Positions 1-11,790 of a stretch of DNA of 64,000 nucleotides are shown one piece after another (positions within the stretch are counted from its first letter, which is position 1; each line of letters starts with the position of its first letter). The notes under the pieces were generated by a model. That model was not told where the DNA came from. It saw nothing but the letters and a program-made list of their open reading frames with translations, and searched no databases. The position numbers and the translations under genes were made by a program. Source of the stretch: Volvox africanus (taxonomy: Eukaryota > Chlorophyta > Chlorophyceae > Chlamydomonadales > Volvocaceae); NCBI GenBank assembly GCA_030268105.1, contig BSDZ01000125.1, positions 310,001-374,000 on the forward strand. Reading direction: 5' to 3'.

Positions 1-516
1 TATGAAACGCAATAGCTTAAAGTAAATATGATACAACCTGTGTGTTTTGATAATATCTTTAGCCAGTCGTATTTAGCAATTGACCAGGCCGACTGCACAT
101 CAGCCGCCATGTATCTGGCTGCATGAAACCGAGGATCCGTTGCAGGGAGCTAACAGGTTACGGGCTTACATCTATCATACAACTCATTCGAGTTATATCA
201 ATGGTGAGAGATTATGACAATATTGCTAGTTAGTCTTACCTGCTTACGAAACACGCGTGTGCGTCCTTGGTGGAGGAAGATGCCTGCACCCTGACGATGA
301 CAAGTCAGAGAAGTTAGTTTATGATCCGCATGCTCCTCTGCTTATTAAATCAACTACTGATCGTGACATGCTCGCTGTTTCTTTTCGTAGAGGGGGCAAC
401 CTTTTTGGGGCTGCCGGACCGCTTCGTGGCTGTGGAGATTGAGAACGAAGTAAGCATACTTGTATGTGAAGCTTTTATTTTGACAGAGGAATCCAGAAGA
501 GTTGGTTTGGTTGCAG
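1..516. other. Upstream region of PAT1, unresolved 5' end
   Basis: No complete gene is seen here. A frame ending in the residues VAVEIENE stops at a GTAAGC donor at 450 in phase 0. It would join the first recognisable PAT1 exon (acceptor TTGCAG, exon from 517) across a 67-nt intron. That frame has an unconvincing hydrophobic start at 321, so the true start codon and promoter of PAT1 are left open. Confidence 0.4.
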
Positions 517-3500
517 GCTCCGCCGGCGTTTGACGCTGCCCAGTACTCCTTCTTTGGCGACCTCGCAGCTGCTAGCAGTGCCTTAGAGGGAGCTCTCGAG
601 GTAGGATCTATACGTTGTAAGGGAGTCGGAGGCAACCACTTGCGGACTGAAGCAGGCCATCGATCTCACAGGACGGTCTTGAAGCTCCACCAGCTGAGGA
701 GGGCATCTCTAGCCAGGATTACGGATTGCATGGTGCTGATGAAGATAATTTCGCTTTGGAGGAGGAGGAGGATTTGTCGGTTGCGTCGATTTTTCGCCAC
801 CAACTGGGTTTGGGGCCGGCGAGGTCCCCAACGAAGCGCGTCGACCCGGACGATGACGCCGGCTTAGACGCCCTGTTGACAGACCCACTGTCTGTGGCAA
901 GAAAGCAGGTGCGTTGCTACGAGCCCTGACCGTATATCCTTGCCTTTCCCGCAGAAATAGAATGCACACCGCAGGCACTCACCCGAAATGTTACCTCTCC
1001 CTCTTCCCCCTCTTTACCGTGCTTACTGTTCCTCTCGCTTGCGCCCAAATCGTCCATGGCTATGCTGACACAGCTGCGAGATGATGACGACTATGACCAC
1101 CGGGAGCTTCCCTCAGAACTCTTTCCAGAGGCGGTGCCAAACTCAGTGACTCCGAAGTCGCAACCGCTCTTCGGCTCCACATCCACTTCCAGGACTTACA
1201 GGTCTTACAGGCTGTTTGACGGCCATGGCGACACGCTTGGTGCCACCGAGTCAAATGATGGCACTGTACCCATTGCCAGCATCCCAGTCGGTATACAGCC
1301 GGAACCACGACAGGCGCTGCAGCTTCCACGGCCATCACCGTTGGGCGACACGTCTGGGTCGGTGCTGTTGCCGATATTGAAAAGGCCGTCACAAACACCT
1401 GTAAAGGCCATGACGTTGGAAGAGCTTGAAGCGCGCATGTTTGGCAACGCCGAAGGGACAGCAGCAGCAGCATGGGCCCCGTCAGCACCGATGTCGATTG
1501 CCGATGCGGTCAGGGTGCACATGTCGTCTGGTGCCATTGGACTGGACGCACTTTCTGCGGCAGGGCCCAACGAGCAGCAATCTGGGGGGATGCTTCCTCG
1601 GCCCGTACCCAGCATGCCGATTGGCAATCCAGGCGCACGGGCTGCCCCACCTCAGGGATCACGCATGCCCGTGATGATGGGGAGCTCGGCGCCGTCGCCG
1701 GGTTTTTTCCATCCGCAGTTGCCGGCTCCGGCGCCGCCTGTGGAGCCCATAGGGCTGGGGTCGCAGCAACCGCAAGGGGCGCTAACATCAACGCACCACC
1801 ACAACCCTTTGCAGAGTGCGGCAACGGCGCATGGGTCTGTGCAGATGCCGATGGGGCTATCACAGCCCCCGCCTGGTACACTGGGCGGCAGCATGTACCC
1901 ACCGCCGTCGCCCATGGGTGCCGGGCAGGTGGGCGCTGGACCTCATACACCAAAACTCATGTACCATGGCAATGGGTTGTTGCCGCTGGCTCCGTCCCAC
2001 CATCAGCACACACCCGGCCCAGGCACGCTGCCAGGCTCCATGCCGTTGCAGATGTACGCCTCGGGCGCAGCATATCCCCCGCGGGGCCCCGCGTCCCCAT
2101 ACGGCCCAACCTCGATGGTTGTGGGCAGTTCCCAGCCGTACATGTTTGGTAAGGCCTTAACTTCAACCATACGGGCGGACCCTTGTAAGAGACTCACACG
2201 GAGTTGTGACTTTTTGTGGTCCAACGAATTCCCGTGTACCCATGCTGTCATTTGTTTCCAAACACAGGCTTCCGTGCTCTATTCCTTAATTATTAATTTT
2301 TTTGATTTTACACAGCACCGGCGGAGCTCCTGCCGGGTCCTTGCTCGCGTGCCTAGCACGTGTCATCTTTTGTTTGTCATCCAATAGCAGTTACAGCGGT
2401 GAAGGACTTCCGGTTGCGCTTCCCCGTCTGTTCATGCCCGCAGACAACTACATGATGCGGCCCGTGGGTGGCCAGCCGGGTGTACCCAGCTTCATGCATG
2501 GCCTGCCGCCTCGGCCAGGCCCCTTTGGATGCGGTTCTCCTGGGCTAGGCCCGGGCTTAGGACAAGGTCAACAGCCGCAGCAGCCAGGGCCGCAGCGGCC
2601 GTTCATGCTAGCCGGGCAACCGCAGCCCCTGCCTGGAAGCGGAGGTCTGCGTCCGTCGTTGGGCCCAGGAGCCCCGGGACCACGCCTGGTCCAGGCACGA
2701 CCTCCTAACAAGCAGCAGACTGTGCCCGATTTGGGGTCGCAGGTGAGCATTCCATTGCACACAGCGGTGTCCATTATATGTGGTAAGATTAAAATTTTAC
2801 GGCTCCCAGCCCTGCTGTCGAGGCAACTGGTCTCGCTTAACATGGAGATGATCATCGTGTTTGCAGGGTGCATGAGGATTCTTTGGCAATGGCGCTCCCA
2901 GCCTCTTACTCCTATCACTGATCTGAAGTATCTGATCAGGCTGGAATATCGTATAACTCCGTTACTATTTTCGCTCTGTGCCACCTTGTTATCCATATGC
3001 CGCACTAGGTTGCTCGAGTGAACGGCGGCCCAGGTGCCTCGGGCTCGGGGCCTATTGCGCTGGCGGCAGCCGCGGCCGCTGGCCGCACCGGGCCTGCAGC
3101 GTCCGTTCCCGGCGGCCGCCTTGGTGGCAAATGGATGCGGCTTGAGGACGTTGAGTACGTCGTGCGTAGCATGCTTCACACCGTCGCCAATGGAGTGCCG
3201 TATGTAGAGGATTACTACTATCAGGCTTTTGTGCACAAGCACGTGTCACAGGTTTCGAGCCATCAGCTGTCGCCCGGGGCGTTTCCCATGGCGGCGCCCT
3301 TCGTACCGGAATCGCTACGGGAGCTGTCAGAGGACCAGATGAGCATGATGCGACTGGACCCTAGTGCTAGGGCGAAGTTCGTGGAGGGCCTGCAGGGCCT
3401 GGGCAAGATTGTTTTGTCCAACATTCGCACTCCCAAAGTGTGTTGGGGCAAAGATGGAACGCGTGTAGGGAGGGAGGGGGCTTTTGCAGGCGGCATTTGT

Positions 3501-5958
3501 GGCTGAAAATGCAAAGGCATCGCACGTCCTGTCCATGTTCGCTTTCTCCACGCCCGTCAGCAGGAGGGGCGCTAGATTTCCCGTCAATGGTTTTAATGTG
3601 TAACAGCCGGGTATTCATGGGAGGGGGCGGAATTAGGGCGAACCGGGTGGGCCATGGGCACGGAATTACGGAAGCTGTCGGGCTGTTAGGTGCAAATGTT
3701 TATTATCAATAGCGTATGGCAGAGATCAATATGGTTCAATTAGTATGGCAGGTGTGAGGGAGAGCCTATGCCGACGATGGATTCATCGGGGGCGGTTTGT
3801 GTGTGGAAGGGGCGTGCACCACCCAAACCACAAGCATAGGCCTAGTTCGTCGTGGCCCTTTCTTTCATCTCGCTGTCTTGGGCCTGGGACTCCGCCGTGA
3901 GCTTCGTCCATCACACCCAATAATGCATTTTGCTCGGTTGTTGCAGGTACTGATGGACCTTTCAGATCAGGCCGTCAAAAGGGCAGACTCCACTGATGTA
4001 GACAAGGTGCGTGCAGAAGAAGATCGCAAATGCCGGCTGCTCAGGCTCCTACTCTTGGGTTAAATTAAACTTATATTAATATTCTGAAAATTTTAATTAA
4101 ATTATTTTTTATTAAAATGCCTCAAGCAGCACAGACCAAGTGACTTAGGACTTTTTGGGTCCGGCGTGATCGGGGAAAATAGCTGGCGGAGGGAGTAGCT
4201 TTGGGTGTTCTTGGACGAGCTTGAAGGACGTTCCTGGCCGAAGCTGGTGGCAAGTTGTTGTGAGTTTCATGTACCGGGACGGCCTTACAACCTCGTGTCG
4301 ACCGTGGTAAAGATTGATCCGGCAGCCCATCATGGAAGGGGATCTTGGGATGGGACCTCACTCCTTTACCACTCAAGCGCTGTAGGCCGCTGCTCTGAGA
4401 GGGAACCTAGCTATATTGTGATATGCTGTTTGGGTCCACTTCTACTGTCTGTGTAATTGTTGGGGGTTCCCAAGGTGACTCTCCCTAAAGATCTTCCTGT
4501 TCATGTGGCTGCTCCGTAATATTGCAGGGTGCAGACCGGTATGGCCGCAGCGCACGGCCCCTGGAGCAGGAGCCTCTATTGGCGGCGCGAATCATGGTCG
4601 AGGACTGCATGAACTTGCTGTTGGACGTGGACGATATTGATCGTCTGGCTAACCATATGGCGGCCATGGCTCAAGCGAAGCAGCGGGCAGCATCTGTCGC
4701 TGCGGCGCTGCCCATGCTGGGAGGTCCTGTTACAGCGGCCTCTGCCATGGCGGCGACATCAATGGCCGGCCCCTATGGCCCATCGTCTGCTGCGGCGCCG
4801 CCCCTGAGGCAGCTCCGTCAGCGTCGAGAGCTGCTACTGGCCGGCATCAACGGGGCTTTCCGGTTGCCATACTCCGCCAGGGGCACCGCGAGCAGTGGCA
4901 TGGAGGCTGATAATTCCGGGGACTCGGACGCGATGGGCGCGGGGACGCGAGTCAGCTTGTCCATTGGTGACGGTGTTTTAAGAAGGATCCTGGCACTGAG
5001 CAAGGGGCGCAGGGTGGTAGCCCGCGCACTGCTTGCGATTGCACCACCTGCAAACCTGGTTCTGGCAGTTGCACCAAAGCCAGCACCACGCCCATCGCGG
5101 CAGACACGTAGTAGCGGTACTGGTTCGGAACAGACGCAGGGCAGCGATACGCCGACACCTCCGGCTGAAAGAGCAGGCACGCAGCAGCTGGAGGACGCAC
5201 ACATGGTCGGTGGGGCCGAGGAGGGTATGGGGAGCAGCCTTCTGGGTGCGGACGCTCCCAGCCCTTACTCTCTGCTTTGGGGCACCCTCCGTAATGCATG
5301 GACGATCTTTGGCAGCAGCCTTCAACAGGGCGTAGAAGCTGCAGCAGAGCGAGCCTCGCTAGAGGCAACTTCACGGCTGGCAGCGGCGCTGCGGGAGGCG
5401 CTTCTTCGACTACCTACTCCACGTGACGTGGTCGACGCTGCGGCGGCATTCAATGTCGGGTGCCAGCAGCACATTGAGGCCATTTGCCAAGGCAACCCGG
5501 CGATGGCGGGCTCTATGGAAGCGACGTTGTTGCCGCTCGCGCAGACACGTGCAGTAGAGCCCCCTGCGTCGGCGTCAGGGTCCCCGTCGGTGCCGGTGAC
5601 GCCGGTGGCATGGCTTGGGGAGGCGCTGGCCGCTTTGGTGATCCGTGCCTCGCAGCTAGGGCTGGCGACGGAGCCGCCGCCTGCGGTTGCAATAATGGGC
5701 GCTAGGGAGAGATTGGACAGTGAGAGGGCGGTGGATTCAGAATGGCGACGGGAATATAGACTGCTCCACGAGCGGCTGTCGCGCCATTTGGTAACATTGC
5801 GTGACATCCACTTGATGGCTGTCTCAAGCGCGAACGCTGAAGCGCTGGCAGTGGTGCGCGCCCTGAGCTGCCGGCTTCTTGTGAATGCCATGCTGCAGCA
5901 CGCGTCTGTTGAACAGGCTCAGGAACTGAAGACGGTGCTGGCCACACTAACAGCGTGA
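517..5958 (+). CDS. PAT1: PAT1-type mRNA decapping activator (topoisomerase II-associated protein family)
   Basis: PAT1 proteins bind the Lsm1-7 ring and the decapping enzyme DCP2 in P-bodies and couple deadenylation to decapping. Proposed exons, all phase-consistent: 517-600, 672-908, 975(?)-2148, 2444-2742, 3009-3437, 3947-4006, 4528-5958; about 1,239 codons. The N-terminal family motif FDAAQYSFFGDL is in exon 1, followed by an acidic stretch. Exons 3-4 code a long Pro/Gly/Gln/Met-rich low-complexity region, usual in this family. Exon 5 carries the conserved segment around PYVEDYYYQAF, and exon 7 carries VEDCMNLLLDVDDIDRL and LALSKGRRVVARAL, typical of the plant PAT1 C-terminal helical region. 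The stop is at 5956-5958. The start codon and the acceptor of exon 3 are the least certain points; family assignment is firm. No poly(A) signal is obvious nearby. Confidence 0.85.
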
Positions 5959-8900
5959 TAGGTTCCCCGCCTTACTTTTCCATCAGACCCTGGCGTGTAT
6001 GCCGATGGACCACGTGGCTTTTCATTAAAACAGCCGGGTCGGGTGGTTTTGGATTCTCCACTCACCTATGGAGGAGGGCATGAATATGAAGCTCCATCAC
6101 ACTGGTGGAGCCGCCGGACCCGAGCTGTGGTTTTGGGGGACACAGGGTCGTTTCTTTGATCGTAGGACGTAATATGAGACCGCGTAGGGAAATGTGCTTT
6201 GCGGGCCCATGCGTGTATTGACGTTGCTTGTCACCTGCACCTAGTGCTTTCCTGATCATGTCTTGATTAGAGCAGTCACTGCATTAGCTGCTTTGTGTAT
6301 GCAAAGCACCCCGGTACATTCCACTCAGTCAGGTTGTTGCAACGGTGCACGGTGGTAGGCGCTACATTTAATTTTGGTTGTCGGCCCCTGGCGTGCGGTT
6401 GTTATCTTTTGTGCGCCTCCATATCCGCACATCATCCCAAGCGTCTTGTTTGGCAGTCCATTTAAAGGATTGCACTACACTGAACTTGAGGCAATCTTTG
6501 CGCAAGCCAGCTTTCATTCGAGATACGCGCATTGTCGGACCGTGCTGGCAGATGTGAGTTTGGCAAGTTGACCGTTCTCTCCGGGTCGCTGACATGGTGG
6601 TCCCGTTTAGGGACTGCAGCTCGCGACATGCTTTACCGCAGTTGAGCCGTGTGCTTCTCTCTGTGTGTGTCCGTATGCTTGTACTCGGGGTTAAGAAATA
6701 TATTACGTGTCGCATTGCGTGTCGGCAGTCTCGCCAGCTCTGCTTTTTTCATAGAGCATGGCGAGCAAATCGTGTCCCGAGTCACGGAGTCCTTCACCTT
6801 TGCGAACCCTCGCGTCTGCGTCCCTGCGTCAGGCGTGGTCGTCCGGCCGGATGATTTTCGTTTAGGTGTGCCCTTGATCGATAGCGCCTGTTGCCTTTGT
6901 CGGTGGTGACGCGTCGAAGCTGGGTTATGTCTTAGTTTGCTTTTGCTCGAGACGAATTCAGGTACGAGTCGTCTGGCCTCTGGGCCGGCTTGAGTGTTGT
7001 ATCAAGCACCACCGAAATCATTGCAATTGATAACGTGTGCTGCATCCCCACTCTGCCTTGTTTAGGAGTGTGAGTGGTGGTCACATGATGCCAGCAACGT
7101 GAAGCTGACCTGTGGCCCTGTTTTAGTAGCCCTGCACCCAAAAGCGTGACAGGTAGCACAGATAGGAGCTTTTACACTTTCTGTGTACGAGTGGACAGTA
7201 ATACGTCGTGACGATCTATCCGCTGTCCATTTCTGTAATGTCCGACTGTGTATGTATAAGGCGCATGCCAACACACCATTCGCTTTGCTGGTGCAGCTTT
7301 CTATGTAGGGCTCGGGGGAGATCTGTGTCCCAGTCCAGTAGAGACTATTTAGGATATGCCCGGTTAGGCTCCTGGGCGAGCTCGCCTATAATCTTTTCCT
7401 TTCGTATAGCTTTCGTTCCAATGAAAGCCACATATGGTTTCCATAGGGGCTCGCCAGGGCTTCACGCGGTAGGCGTGCATGGCGTCTTGGGTGTCGTTAT
7501 GGACGGCCTCGGACAGAGTACATGCCCGGAGTATTGAGGGGTCTGGCGCTGTTAGGCTCCCCTCGGTTTTTTGCCTTTCTTGAACTGTTAGGTCCGGAGG
7601 GACATTTGATTTCAATTGCGCTTTTGCTCGCAAAGCTTCCGAAGCTGCCAGAAGAAAACGCCAACCAAATGCGACAGCAACTGGAAGCTCAAAAAACTGA
7701 ACAACAAAGGTAGCAGTAGCCAGGAAAGGCAACACCGCAGGCCCCCTCATTCGTGCTCCCCCCGTCAGGATTGGCCTCATCACCTCTCCCCGCTCCGCTC
7801 TGCACTCTCCCACAACCCTGTGCCTCAACAGAGTGTCCCCGCCGCACTCACGCACACAGCCTCGGCCCGCAGGCTCTGAAATTCATCGTTTCGTCCTCCC
7901 TGCTTCCATCCCCGCGCGCTATCAAATAGTCCGGCTAGGGGTCTGCGGGTAACTTGACTGGTCCACAGTCCTCCGTCCGTGTCACTTAATGCCCATCACA
8001 CCCATCGCTTGTTGTCACGACCAAGCATCCCGGCAGCCCGATGAGCGCCCTGTCTGCCCGCTCTCACCAGCTCCCTCTCTCGTACGCCACACCTTCTGGC
8101 CCGCTGCTCCTTCAACTGTCCTTCCAACCAACTTGCAATGATCCCGGCACGCAAGCTTGCCAACCGATTCATGGCCTCGCGATTCCCTTCCCGACGGCCA
8201 CCTTGCTGTGTGGGTGCTTTTGGACATTAAGCCACCTTTGTGTCCCCTACATTGCACGACGGCTACAGTCCAACTTCAAATAATCATGATTATGTTCAGC
8301 AGTCCCACGCTTCCAGTAACTGTGCCACTCCCCAGCCAATAAAAAATAATACTGCCAAACCATTGGCAATGAGTATTGTCAGTTAAAGGAGCACCTTGCA
8401 CGCAGTGGATCGCTTTGAAAACGATTTTTTGTGGGTATACTGAGTGAACCTCGCGCATTTTTATGGAACCGTTCTTACTCAAGACCCTGTTTACGGGCCG
8501 AGATCACGTTAAGTACATAAGGCCCTGCATTTACGGATGTAAGTGAGTCTCCCCCCGAGTGTTTACCGGCTGCTGGCTGATCAACATCCAGACTGTGGCA
8601 GGTACCTGCTGTAGTATTCGTATACGTTCCACGATATAAGGTGCAAGAAGCACCTTCTCAGAATCTCGAGAGGCCTTTGCGGCACTCACGTACTGCATTA
8701 TCACTGACAATGGCCATGACATAACCTGTATTGCTCCAGGTACCTTCCAATGTGCATCATTCCGAACATTTAATCGAATCCTGCTGTAGAGCATCGTCCA
8801 ATACCAGTAAATAAAACCCATGAGGTGAGTTACCCGGAGGATCTCACTGTCACCGGCATGGCAAGAAGGTTCACGGCAACAGCCATGGTGCGGCTTCAAT

Positions 8901-10480
8901 GAAGCCCCGCTTATAAGTCCACACAGGGGCTCCACACCACACCACACGCCGCTGTTCCTGACCACTTCCACAGCCTGAGCTCCTGAGATGGGAACGGCAT
9001 GGGCATATCCGCTGGCAGTTCCCCCATGCCTTGCATTCCATTGGCTTTCTGTATCCCCTCTATCTCTATTCCCTGCACGCCCAACATGCCCTGCACGCCA
9101 AGAGCCGCAATAGCCGCGGCTGCGGACTGCCGCATCACATGTTGATGACGGTACGGCACATATTATTTACAATCCTCACTGCTATGTCGTGACAGCCCCA
9201 CTGCCAGCCAGGGCGTTCATTATGGCAGCTGCAGCACAGACTGCTGCGGCGCCATACCAGCCTCCATAACCTGCACGTGCATGGCAAGCTGCTGTTGCTG
9301 CTGTGGGACACGTGACTGCTGACCCACTGCAGACTGCTCAGGCAGCGGCGGAAGCTGAGGTCGCTGTGGCAGCACACGCGGTGGCGGCGGGAAATGCTGC
9401 TGATGAATGCTGCATCTGCGGCTTCTGATGCTATGCAGCTTAAACTACGTGGTACATCCTCTCGGCAGTGGTGTAGCAGGTGCTGGGTTTTGTCCATGTT
9501 GTCCATGTTGTCTTGCTTCTTTCAGCAAATGGTGGTACTAATTTTGATGGGGGGGGTGCTTCTACGACTGTGGAGGCAGCTGCAGGGACTGTTGGAAACA
9601 GACGGACTAGAGGGGCAGTGGCTTCGATCATCCGCCGCTACCACTGTCACAACCACCGCCACCACATTGCGCGGTGCCGCCAGCATTATGTGCCAGGTTC
9701 CGACTCCCGTCAGCCATTTACCGGGCGGCTGCAGCATTAGGGGGGGGTCGTGGCGGTAGCCTAGTAGCAGCAGCTTGGAGAGGTTTTGGGCCAAGCAGTC
9801 TGTCATAGAGGGGGAACCAGGGAGTCAGAGGAAGTTCAGGAAGTCCGTTTTTGTGTTTGTAAAATCATTGCGCTGGATTCACTCTTCCGTAGAGTGTACA
9901 GATGTCCGTAATGTAGTACAGCAACTACGTGTACCACAGAGGCCAGCAGGCAATCCAGATGGTTCAATCCAGACAGCCTACTCCATTCTTTCCCCGCACA
10001 CTTGAACGGCACTCCCCTATCATCGCAAGAGCTGCCACCTTCGTCCTAATGACCGTCACCGCGAGGTGCTGCGTTCATTTTGCCTCAAGTGCCAGTGTGC
10101 CGCCACCCAAATGATATTGGGAACGTTTGGTGGAATGAACAACTTGTCAATGAGCAACAGTCGCCCACAGACAAGTCGCTCACACCACAGACAGACAGAC
10201 AGACAGACAGACAGACGGACGGACGAACAATGCCTGTGTGGGCGTTTGTGGCTATGTCCCGCTTCACACCACTGCCGACCGATCTACGAGTTGCGTTCGC
10301 AGCTCCTCATAAGCAAAACACCGTGCCTCATCCCCCGTCCATCCATCGGAAAATTGGCCCAGCTATTAGCCCACCCCCCATGACCTCGCACAACCCACCA
10401 TGTCGTACACGGCACATCCAATTGGCATCGTTGAAAGGGAGCCATCACGCAGCTTCTTGCCATATATGGCCCCCCCCATG
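5959..10480. other. Gene-poor stretch downstream of PAT1
   Basis: I recognise no gene or conserved domain here. Frames up to about 160 codons exist on both strands (for example 7364-7855 and 8531-8971 on the minus strand), but their composition resembles random translation and no splice-consistent family motif appears. A CAG/CTG-like tract lies around 9200-9400 and a (CAGA)n microsatellite at about 10190-10216. The region may hold long 3' UTR, regulatory DNA or decayed repeats. Confidence 0.4.
10194..10216. repeat. (CAGA)n microsatellite
   Basis: About six tandem copies of a CAGA unit followed by CGGA variants. It lies in non-coding DNA with no recognisable function. Confidence 0.8.
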
Positions 10481-10524
10481 ATTGCCTGTCTTGTTGCACG
10501 AAGCTGGTTGGCGCCCCACGTCCC

Positions 10525-11790
10525 TTGCGCGGGTCCTTGTCCCCCATTGGGGCCCCCTTCTTCCCATACCTTCAACAGCTGGAGACATACGGTGCGCAGC
10601 CGCCTACTGGGCTGCTCCGCCAGTTCATGAACCATGGAGGCTGGTACGACCGACCGAACGACAGCATACGTTCCGACATCTGGATGACGTCATATTCGGG
10701 GCTGCAATCGAGCCTCCCGGTGGTGGCCGTCACGCCCCGTTATGCGCGCCACTCCAACCTGGTGTCCATCGTGGACTTTGACATGCTGGGGCGTATCTTA
10801 TCAACGTTTCAGGCGTGGCATGTGGACGTCAAACTAACCAAGGCAAGGCCGGCGCCGGAGGGTCTTTGGGAACCCTTGGTCGGGTTCCCCTCTCCTTCCA
10901 CAATATCGTAGAATCCTGGACGCGTGGGTCCGATCTAGGCTCCATCCGCGAATTGGACTTGACAGCTTGTGGGCATCGCCCACTCGGACATCGCTCACGA
11001 TCCGTTGCACACCTCCATGAGTGGCAAACTGGAGTGAGCATCACAGCAATCAACGTATGCAGGTCCTATGAAGCATTGTCTGAAACCCTAAAACAAAATG
11101 CCAGTATGCCCATCATGCATCCGCAAGTGCAAGAACATGCAAGCTGCTGCATCTTGTATAGCTTGTAGGGTTGTGTTGGGCGAACAGGGGCAAGCCTAGT
11201 TACTAGAAAACCTATATTGACACGATGCCTCTTGACCATACCATACGAGTGAGCATATCATACCTGTAATTTGGGGTACAGGTCAAGTAGTGAGAATGTT
11301 TTCACTTACGGTGGTTGCAAACTTACAATAGCGAAAATGGCCAAGGAGCCTTTTGCGCCCCCTCTGAGCATGAAAACCCATACCACCTTGCCTCAGCTCT
11401 TAGAAGGTTCACTTAATGGATGGCTCTGTCTTCCTATTTGCTCTGCATGTATCCACTTGTGGTTGGTGCTCACCACGTCACCAGTTGGAAAACTGGAAAT
11501 GGTCTCTGTGTACGGAAATGTGCTGAACTTCAATAAGTCCTGGGCATGCACATGCAGTACATGCACATGCAGAGGACCTTCAGGCTGGAGAACCCCACGG
11601 ACCTGGTGGAACTGCTTGCCATTGGCTATGAACTAGCTTAGCAAATTGTTCATTTGTCTTTGGAGGAGCAACAGCTTTTGGAGGGCTTCATATCACCATT
11701 CGCATACGTACATCCATGCCGCCTCTTGTGTGAATTCTACCGGGCCTTTGGGCCCAGTGCCCCAGCAGTGGGAGGGGAGCCTTGAACCAG
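10525..11790 (+). pseudogene. Unidentified coding fragments, probably a decayed gene
   Basis: Two stretches read like protein. The frame from 10525 contains WYDRPNDSIRSDIWMTSYSG and TPRYARHSNLVSIVDFDMLG, and ends near a possible AAG donor at about 10842. A second stretch at about 11570-11770, after a CAG acceptor, reads RTFRLENPTDLVELLAIGYE, is then interrupted by an in-frame TAG at about 11638, and continues SLEEQQLLEGFISPFAYVHP. I do not recognise the family. The stop inside otherwise protein-like sequence, and the lack of connecting exons, suggest a broken gene. A functional gene with unusual splicing cannot be excluded. Confidence 0.3.
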
